A program made the position numbers and the translations under genes. From the NCBI GenBank assembly GCA_037447655.1, contig JBBHKE010002491.1, positions 1 through 12,227 of the forward strand: a DNA stretch of 12,227 nucleotides, in the 5' to 3' direction. This document shows positions 8,201-12,227 of the stretch, one piece after another. The notes under the pieces are model-generated. The model was not told the DNA's origin, did no database searches, and saw only the letters and a list, made by a program, of their open reading frames with translations. Every line of letters begins with the position of its first letter. The stretch's first letter is position 1. Source of the DNA: Zygnema cylindricum. Taxonomy: Eukaryota; Streptophyta; Zygnematophyceae; Zygnematales; Zygnemataceae.

Positions 8201-10353
8201 AGAGTTTTCACTGTCAGAGTGGCAGATGGGACGAGAATTTCAATTGCAGATAAGGCTGACAAAGTCGGTACTTTTTGTCGTTTTGGAACAGGACGTGGCA
8301 GCTTTGACTCCTCTGACGGGCATGTCAGAAACGTACTTTTTTGGCAAAGCCATCGCCCGCGCCGCCCGTCTAGGCGCGATCGCGGTGGAAGTGGGGCAGG
8401 CCGACGAGGCGGCCAGGGTCAGGGGGTTCCTGCGAGATAACTTGACGCCGTGGTTCAACGGAACGGTGGCAGGGAACGCCTTGCTGTACGACACTGCATG
8501 GGGAGGGATCATCAGTAAAGCGGGTGTAACGGATACGGTACACTTGCTGAAAGCCATTGCTCTCTCCGTTGATCATAACTACGTCATAACTTTGTCATTA
8601 TGTGTGAAAGGAAATATTCGCGTAGCTAGATTCTGATAAATGGTTACTTGTGTGGCATGGTGGCGGTCTCTCCTTTAGAGCCATCAACACTACACCTTGA
8701 ATCGTTATTAGCGTATAGAAATTATTAGTGTAAAGAAAAAAATAGCGTCATTCATTCTAATTTAGTTCCAGGAGACGTGGCAGATTATGGTCCACGTCCT
8801 TAAATAGTGTAATTTATTATATTTAAGATATCAGTGTCAAAATTTTGGGGTGTCGATATAGCGTACATAAGGCTAATAACGATTCACGGTGTAGTTTATT
8901 ATGTACTCTAATTTGTATGTTTTTTTGTATTAATTGTCGCACCATAATATCTAAACAATAAAATATGTGTGTGTACGGATTTGTACAAATCGTACGCCGT
9001 AGCGTTATTGTGACATTTGCGTCTGCCGAAAATTAATTACGCAATTACATGTTAATGCGACTCCGGGAATTGTGTAGTGTGTGATCGGTTATGTTTCCCG
9101 TAAGCACGAATTTCGAACTGACCACAACACGCTGTTTCGTTCAAAAATGACGTCGCTTGTACGTATGTTCTAATAAAATACACACTATTACCGCGCTTTA
9201 ACTCTAATCCTTTCGTTGTATTAACGTTAATAAGTGTCTTCATGCTTGTAACAAAAGCAACAATACAACACAACACGTCACAATGCACAGCGGAAACACC
9301 ACGGATCTTCCCGTAGCAACAGTAGGAGCACACAATACTAACAGACAAGGTTGCGCTTTATTGCTGGAAAGAGAGTACAAGGTTGCGCTCACTCTATAGG
9401 TGTACTTAAGGTCCTCTATTCACAAGGTCTACTCGACCATTTAAACTAACTAACTGCTAGTCATCCTAGTACTGTACAGCTGTACACGAATACAAAAAGC
9501 ACTTGAAAGTTTCTCCATTTGTCTCTTAAAACTAATCAGCAGTAGACATATTAGCTACACTATTTTCACATTTTTGTCTTTTTCCGATGTGTAGTACGGC
9601 GACTTCGGTTTGGCCGTATACAACGACCATCATTTCCACTACGGCTACTTCCTCTACGCCGCCGCCGTACTCGCCAGACTGGACCCCGTGTGGGGCGCCG
9701 CCTATAAACCCCAAATCTACGCCCTAGTCCGCGACTTTATGACCCTGAACCCTAACGATCCGTACTTCCCGCAACTCCGGCATTTCGATCCGTACGCCCT
9801 ACATTCCTGGGCGTCAGGGCTAACTGAATTCTGGGACGGCCGGAATCAGGAAAGTTCGAGCGAAGCTGTGCATGCGTATTACGCCGCCTCATTGGTCGGT
9901 TTCGTCTTCGCGGATCTCCAGCTAGCCAACGCCGCTGCTACGCTGGCAGGGTTCGAGGCGCTATCCTCTCAGATTCTGTTCCACGTCAGCACGAAATCCA
10001 CTATTTTTCCTCCGGTATTTAAGGCGGAACAGCGGGTCGTAGGAGTTCTTTGGGCTACGAAACGTGACCCGGGTTTGTGGTTCGCTCCGGCGACGGATTT
10101 CAAGAAGCGTTTGGGGATTCAGGTACTGCCGGTGGCGCCTTGTACGGAAGTACTGTTTACTGACGCGACATTCGCGAGGGAGCTCGTCAATTGGGCGAAG
10201 CCTGTGGAGGACTCCGACGCGTGGAATCAGTATATGTATGCGATACAGGCGATATATGATCGTGACGGGGCGATTTTGAACATTAAAGCACTCCAGAGTT
10301 TTAACGACGGAGATTCGCTTTCGAATCTTCTTTGGTGGGCGTACACGCGCTAG
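5222..10353 (+). CDS. GH81 endo-beta-1,3-glucanase, seven-exon gene model
   Basis: Model: join of 5222-5299, 5470-5622, 5756-6004, 6244-6499, 7752-7951, 8292-8537 and 9595-10353, giving 646 residues and a TAG stop. Family 81 enzymes are inverting glycosidases that cleave beta-1,3-glucans such as laminarin, callose or microbial wall glucan. In plants, relatives include glucan-elicitor-binding proteins. Seen in sequence: an N-terminal beta-sandwich-like region (about residues 20-250, with APFPTSEPWQNF and DLLMLTTPAH), a linker motif DGSAVGRVDSRW, then the catalytic region with ETYFFGKAIARAARL, YNDHHFHYGY, LHSWASGLTEF, GRNQESSSEA, RVVGVLWATKRD, LGIQVLP and a C-terminal SLSNLLWWAYTR. The conserved acidic positions of the family are intact: Asp in NDHH (bases 9625-9627, residue 405) and two Glu in NQESSSE (9850-9852 and 9862-9864, residues 480 and 484). 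All introns are GT-AG. Phases are 0 except intron 4 (phase 1), and the frame is continuous throughout. No convincing signal peptide is visible in the modelled N-terminus, so location is open. Exon 1 is the weak point. Confidence 0.93.
5300..5469 (+). other. Intron 1 (tentative), C/T-rich
   Basis: GTAATA donor, AG acceptor. From about 5326 onward nearly every base on the + strand is a pyrimidine, with runs of 15 C's (5412-5426) and 16 C's (5452-5467), the latter touching the AG. No coding content was recognised. The downstream end is firm because exon 2 follows. The upstream end depends on the tentative exon 1. Confidence 0.5.
5470..5622 (+). CDS. GH81 exon 2 (residues 27-77)
   Basis: Begins GCGCCCTTCC directly after an AG acceptor preceded by 16 C's, and ends CAG before GTGGGG. 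It codes for APFPTSEPWQNF, then a GGG linker, PYIASVQ and LAFGRPKITATGLLVAQ. This corresponds to the family's N-terminal pattern of P-[LF]-PTN followed by an aromatic-rich segment and a PY motif. The start phase is 0 and the length is 51 whole codons. It is GC-rich compared with the flanking DNA. Confidence 0.88.
5623..5755 (+). other. Intron 2, purine-rich 5' half and pyrimidine-rich 3' half
   Basis: 133 bp, GTGGGG...CCAG. The first 55 bases are almost pure G/A and the last 50 are almost pure C/T, so the two ends of the intron are complementary to each other. No coding content was seen. Confidence 0.85.
5756..6004 (+). CDS. GH81 exon 3 (residues 78-160)
   Basis: Acceptor CTCTCTCCAG at 5746-5755, donor CAG/GTCCCT at 6005. 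It codes for AFFADLVLSV, then a VTVSWGS...LTRGSPYLTFRL segment that matches the N-terminal beta-sandwich of the family (the W-G-S...G-S-P-Y-[VL]-T-F pattern). It is 83 whole codons, phase 0 at both ends. The donor GTCCCT is a poor match to a usual GTAAGT or GTGAGT donor, but no better one keeps the frame into exon 4. Confidence 0.87.
6005..6243 (+). other. Intron 3, C/T-rich with CCCT microsatellite
   Basis: 239 bp, GTCCCT...CCAG. It holds CCCCT repeats grading into a run of CCCT units around 6023-6060, an AT-rich middle (6075-6150), and a second almost unbroken pyrimidine stretch (6159-6243) leading to the acceptor. Confidence 0.85.
6244..6499 (+). CDS. GH81 exon 4 (residues 161-245 plus one base)
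   Basis: Acceptor CCCCAG at 6238-6243. It codes for SWAVFSSS, FSGILRVALVPPG, CSVYPLGGDV, LSYRWRTGSW and DLLMLTTP. These match the later strands of the N-terminal domain (the sGvvRvAllP, YP and LLMLahP patterns). It ends one base into a codon at 6499, before a GTGGGG donor. That base joins CG at 7752-7753 to make an Ala codon, restoring LTTPAHRAALQ, which resembles the family's LAHPLH stretch. Confidence 0.88.
6693..6779 (+). repeat. 23-bp tandem repeat, 3.7 units
   Basis: Units GGTGGTTTTGGACTGTAGTG (first 20 of 23), 6693-6715, 6716-6738, 6739-6762, and a fourth from 6763 that is cut at GGAATGTA by MITE A. Further degenerate units occur at 6981-7004 (between MITEs A and E), at 7219-7241 and 7242-7260, and near 7430-7445 (GTGGTTTTGGAATGTA). 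Confidence 0.85.
6780..6978 (+). mobile_element. MITE A, TA-flanked, 199 bp
   Basis: Begins CACCGTGAATCGTT and ends AACGATTCACGGTG, a 14-bp perfect terminal inverted repeat. It is flanked by TA at 6778-6779 and 6979-6980. The TA target duplication suggests a Tc1/mariner-type transposase, but the terminal sequence is not the classical Stowaway one, so the superfamily is an inference. There is no coding capacity. The interior has CGGCACCCCAAAATT, CTTAAATAGAAT and a GACGTGG...CCACGTC segment shared with MITE B. Confidence 0.85.
7007..7216 (+). mobile_element. MITE E, related family member
   Basis: The left end (CGCGAATCGCTATTAGCGTTAA, 7011 onward) is the inverse of the right end (TTAACGCTAATAGCGACTCGCGGTG, ending 7216), with a few mismatches. 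The right flank is TA (7217-7218). The left flank reads TG, probably a mutated TA. The interior CGGCGCCCCTAAATT and CTTAAATAGAGT are shared with MITEs A and C. It is more diverged from A than B is. Confidence 0.72.
7752..7951 (+). CDS. GH81 exon 5 (residues 246-312)
   Basis: Acceptor CGCTTCAG at 7744-7751, donor AAG/GTATGG at 7952. After completing the split Ala codon it codes for HRAALQ, then YDTLDGSAVGRVDSRWQL and a C-terminal EVVRSALVK. This matches the family's [YF]-x-[ST]-[IL]-DG-x-x-VG-x-V-x-x-x-W segment between the beta-sandwich and the catalytic barrel. It continues in phase into DVAALTP of exon 6, giving ALVKDVAAL. The exact acceptor was chosen because it is the AG that gives both frame continuity and the LLML..P.H motif. 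Confidence 0.82.
7952..8291 (+). other. Intron 5
   Basis: 340 bp, GTATGG...ACAG. Mixed composition, with no repeat or RNA gene recognised. The exon 6 frame stays open upstream to 8142, but that part has no family similarity and is read as intron. Confidence 0.82.
8292..8537 (+). CDS. GH81 exon 6 (residues 313-394)
   Basis: Acceptor GGAACAG at 8285-8291, donor ACG/GTACAC at 8538. It codes for DVAALTPL, ETYFFGKAIARAARLGAI, a helix with VEVGQADEAARVRGFL, PWFNGTVAGNALLYD and WGGIISKAGVTDT. These are conserved features of the catalytic (alpha/alpha)6 domain. It is 82 whole codons, phase 0. Joining to exon 7 gives GVTDT-YGDFGLAVYNDHH, as expected for the family. Confidence 0.92.
8538..9594 (+). 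other. Intron 6, carries MITE B
   Basis: 1057 bp, GTACAC...TGTAG. It contains MITE B (8693-8891), a 14-bp palindrome at 8978-8991, a pair of 13-bp direct repeats ACAAGGTTGCGCT (9345-9357 and 9377-9389), and a 14-bp palindrome TGTACAGCTGTACA at 9473-9486. An open frame on the opposite strand (9052-9348) has no recognisable similarity and is not called. Confidence 0.85.
8693..8891 (-). mobile_element. MITE B, same family as A, reverse orientation, 199 bp
   Basis: Begins CACCTTGAATCGTTATTAG and ends CGATTCACGGTG, flanked by TA at 8691-8692 and 8892-8893. The interior, read on the minus strand, matches MITE A through CCCCAAAATTTTGACACTGA, TTAAGGACGTGGACC and CCACGTCTCCTGG. Length is identical to A (199 bp). 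It lies in intron 6 of the GH81 gene. Confidence 0.85.
9595..10353 (+). CDS. GH81 exon 7, catalytic core and C-terminus (residues 395-646)
   Basis: Acceptor GATGTGTAG at 9586-9594, stop TAG at 10351-10353. This is the longest exon (252 codons). It holds the diagnostic motifs YNDHHFHYGY (catalytic-acid Asp of the family, codon 9625-9627), DPYALHSWASGLTEFWDGRNQ and ESSSEA (two essential Glu, codons 9850-9852 and 9862-9864), TIFPPVF, RVVGVLWATKRDPGLWFAP, LGIQVLPVAP and LQSFNDGDSLSNLLWWAYTR at the end. Asp-to-Glu spacing of 75 and Glu-to-Glu spacing of 4 agree with the family. It is intact, with no frameshift. Confidence 0.97.
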   Translation, partial: YGDFGLAVYNDHHFHYGYFLYAAAVLARLDPVWGAAYKPQIYALVRDFMTLNPNDPYFPQLRHFDPYALHSWASGLTEFWDGRNQESSSEAVHAYYAASLVGFVFADLQLANAAATLAGFEALSSQILFHVSTKSTIFPPVFKAEQRVVGVLWATKRDPGLWFAPATDFKKRLGIQVLPVAPCTEVLFTDATFARELVNWAKPVEDSDAWNQYMYAIQAIYDRDGAILNIKALQSFNDGDSLSNLLWWAYTR

Positions 10354-10515
10354 CGATCGTTCACATGTGGGATTAATTTATTCACGCTGTTTTTTTTTTC
10401 TGATTTGTTTGTTTATTGGAGGGAGTAGTGTTTATGTGCGGGTAAAAAAGTTGGACAGAGGTTTGAAAGCCATTTATTTAGTTTTGTTGATGTAACTTCT
10501 ACGGCAAAAAACAAT

Positions 10516-10521
10516 AATAAA
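10516..10521 (+). terminator. Candidate polyadenylation signal for the GH81 gene
   Basis: AATAAA 163 bp after the stop codon. A TGTAA, the signal used in many green algae, is at 10491-10495, and a second AATAAA is at 10591-10596. Which is used cannot be told from sequence. Confidence 0.35.
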
Positions 10522-11465
10522 ACAAATTTGTCCAAATGTTTTTTGTGTCTTTCGTGAAAACAAGTCATCATTTGTGTGACGATGATCTAAAATAAATCTG
10601 GTTTGTTTGAGCTGCTCTGTTTTGTTCTTTTCCAAATGTGTCCCTATTTGATGCGATCATTATCGTGTCAGTGTAAGTTAACATCCTCGGTGGAACACTA
10701 GCAACATCCACAAGCCTACTACTGCTTGCCCGCCTAAAGTCAACTCGGCAATCTTCCATCAATTGAGAAAGATGCTGAAATTGTTTTGCGGTAAATGATG
10801 CGCACTTTAGATTACGTTTTGGAGAAATTTGATGGATTTGGAATGCACTTAGTGCTCAATATAGCAGAAACCTCGCGTTAATGTTAAACCCATCCTGGAA
10901 AATGACGGTTGGTCGCTCTTACATAAGTCATTTGAATGTTAAAGCAAACTCCAAGCCGAAAGCAATGATCTTTCATATAGGTAAAATACAAACCGTTTTC
11001 AAAAAAACAAACAAATGCCGCTTAGATAATACAATTCGACTTAGTACATCCTACGAACTGATTTGGTAGACACAACAAAAGTGAATTAACAAAAGTAAAA
11101 CCAAATAAGAAAAAAGGAAATAACAGTGTGAACAGTTAATCATGGCTTATTAGACTCATAATGGTTAAGAAAATTGTGTGCGAATGTTGCTTCAATATGT
11201 CAAATAGTTGACAATTTTGCTATGTTGAATTATCATACACAAAAATTTGCCAACATACACAAGCGGTGCTTCGACAAGATTAAGTGCTATTGTTGTAGGC
11301 TTCCTATTTCTTGGAGGATTTGGATTAAACCTTCCTAACAAACACGCGTAAAAGCTATAAATTGTCCATTAAGAATAACTCAATTTTCCATTTTCACAAT
11401 ACTACACCTGTTGTTGTTATTTCTAACTGGCTATATTTCATCCACGAAACCTATACAGTTGTCAA

Positions 11466-11513
11466 CCACGTTTGCAAAAAACGTGGAAACAAGAACATTT
11501 TTTTTTTTTTTTT
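11466..11513. repeat. Hairpin followed by T16 run
   Basis: CCACGTTT (11466-11473) and AAACGTGG (11479-11486) form an 8-bp stem with a 5-base loop. A run of 16 T's follows at 11498-11513. The T-run could be the A-tail of a minus-strand retroposed sequence, but no element body or target duplication was identified. Confidence 0.4.
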
Positions 11514-11660
11514 GTTTTGAAGATCTTTCTCTAAATTAGTGATATTACCATTGATCGGATCTCTTCTATGTATGAACCACTAGAATCTTCTAGAATCACA
11601 TTGGATACATATAGAAGCACAAATTTGAGTGACTGAATCTGCTTTCCAATTTGTCTTCAG

Positions 11661-11726
11661 CTGGCAAACAAAGTTCTTAACCAAGAGCTGAAGGTTGAGC
11701 GTCTCCGACTCTGCAAAGCAACAATG
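11661..11726 (+). CDS. Possible small exon or coding relic
   Basis: After a good-looking acceptor TTTGTCTTCAG, the frame reads LANKVLNQELKVERLRLCKA, a heptad-like leucine pattern, and continues open to 11942. Beyond about 11750 the peptide becomes low-quality and runs through a pentanucleotide microsatellite. No family was recognised. It could be chance. Confidence 0.15.
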
Positions 11727-11825
11727 GTCGTATTGTTACACACGTCCTCCTCGGCCATGGAAATCTTTATCATATTAACAATCAAGTTCTTAAATACACA
11801 ACAGATACTTACCCACAACGTATTT

Positions 11826-11850
11826 ACTCAACTCAACTCAACTCAACTCA
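11826..11850 (+). repeat. Pentanucleotide microsatellite (ACTCA)5
   Basis: Five perfect tandem units of ACTCA. Confidence 0.9.
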
Positions 11851-12027
11851 TGTTGCACTATGAGTTGGTCTTGGACAAACTTGGCAAACAAAATAAATGT
11901 CACCATATTTATGAAACCTCTAGAACAACGTACCGAAATTGATTCAAGTTTATAAACTTTACTTGAGTAAAACACACTAATCCAGAAATGTTAAGATCAT
12001 TTGCATTCACTAGTTTTTTTTGATACC

Positions 12028-12227
12028 ATGTCTCCTTGTCCTTGCTCTATGCAGTCTTCCTTTTCCAAATCGTCACAATCTTTTTATCTCCTCCGTATAA
12101 AACTCAAATACAATCGGCAACTTCTTGAAATCCGCAGCACTATCGACGGAATCTCGTACGACTTACATGAGTGTACGGCAGTTCCTGGCAGGGAGTTCTG
12201 GAGAATTTACGCGATCCTCCAAACACC
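12028..12227 (+). CDS. Unrecognised 5'-partial open reading frame at window edge
   Basis: An ATG at 12028 (ACCATGTCT) opens a frame that stays open to the window end (66 codons and 2 bases). The peptide begins MSPCPCSMQSSFSKSS and later includes LLRIKLKYNRQLLEIRST, DGISYDLHECTAV and GREFWRIYAILQT, which look protein-like. A TATAAA sits at 11951-11956, 72 bp before the ATG. Alternatively the AG at 12053-12054 is a splice acceptor and only 12055 onward is coding, in the same frame. No family was recognised. It is on the same strand as the GH81 gene. Confidence 0.35.
   Translation, partial: MSPCPCSMQSSFSKSSQSFYLLRIKLKYNRQLLEIRSTIDGISYDLHECTAVPGREFWRIYAILQT

Larger units (their letters stand above)
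10354..12027. other. AT-rich 3' flank
   Basis: 3' untranslated region of the GH81 gene, then AT-rich DNA. It contains the hairpin with T-run (11466-11513), the possible exon at 11661 and the (ACTCA)5 repeat. A 64-codon minus-strand frame at 10568-10762 is not recognised. No RNA gene was seen. Confidence 0.55.

Noticed and set aside
8142-8636. Treating the whole 164-codon frame as exon 6
   Set aside because: Only 8292-8537 matches GH81. The extensions are not conserved, and the splice sites at 8291/8292 and 8537/8538 restore the family motifs across both junctions.
9052-9348. 98-codon minus-strand frame inside intron 6
   Set aside because: Cysteine-rich but unrecognised, antisense within an intron, with no supporting signals.
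10568-10762. Minus-strand 64-codon frame beginning MMEDCRVDFRRASSS
   Set aside because: No domain recognised. It may be a convergent gene's exon, but splice sites and extension are unclear.

Overview
This is a eukaryotic nuclear genomic window. It carries spliceosomal GT-AG introns, long microsatellite-like pyrimidine and purine tracts, several miniature inverted-repeat transposons, and one recognisable multi-exon gene. That gene is a family 81 glycoside hydrolase (GH81, endo-beta-1,3-glucanase). Its motifs (YNDHHFHYGY, GRNQESSSEA, RVVGVLWATKRD, DLLMLTTPAH) resemble the plant-type branch of the family. A plant-lineage genome (land plant or streptophyte alga) is therefore the best guess, but the species cannot be named from sequence alone.

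Layout. 1-2100: AT-rich intergenic DNA with a truncated MITE near 205 and a diverged full-length MITE at about 1606-1821. 2113-2405: an inverted-repeat unit with 18-bp perfect arms. 2476-2570: clustered palindromes. 2877-3748: a clean non-autonomous hAT element with a perfect 19-bp TIR and a perfect 8-bp target duplication. 3757-4200: CCGTA-rich DNA with direct repeats, one motif of which also occurs inside the hAT element. 4200-5221: upstream region of the gene, with three CACGTG G-boxes. 5222-10353: the GH81 gene on the + strand, modelled as seven exons coding for 646 residues. 10354-12027: AT-rich 3' flank with no recognisable gene. 12028-12227: an unrecognised ORF running off the window edge.

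The gene model joins 5222-5299, 5470-5622, 5756-6004, 6244-6499, 7752-7951, 8292-8537 and 9595-10353. All junctions are GT-AG and the reading frame is continuous. The total, 1941 bp including TAG, is a plausible length for a plant-type GH81. Exons 2-7 are well supported by family motifs. Exon 1 is a tentative inference. Introns 1-4 contain extreme C/T or G tracts, including 24 G's directly after a donor and 16 C's directly before an acceptor. Introns 4 and 6 were enlarged by MITE insertions.

The most informative structures are: (a) a family of TA-flanked MITEs of about 200 bp, with two 199-bp copies in opposite orientation in two introns of the same gene; (b) two of these MITEs inserted at the same position of successive units of a 23-bp tandem repeat, with uninterrupted units preserving the empty site; (c) the hAT element with arrays of a CGATAA-type subterminal motif; and (d) homopurine and homopyrimidine tracts placed at splice sites. 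I found no evidence of a novel multi-gene system. The interest lies in the transposon and intron biology.
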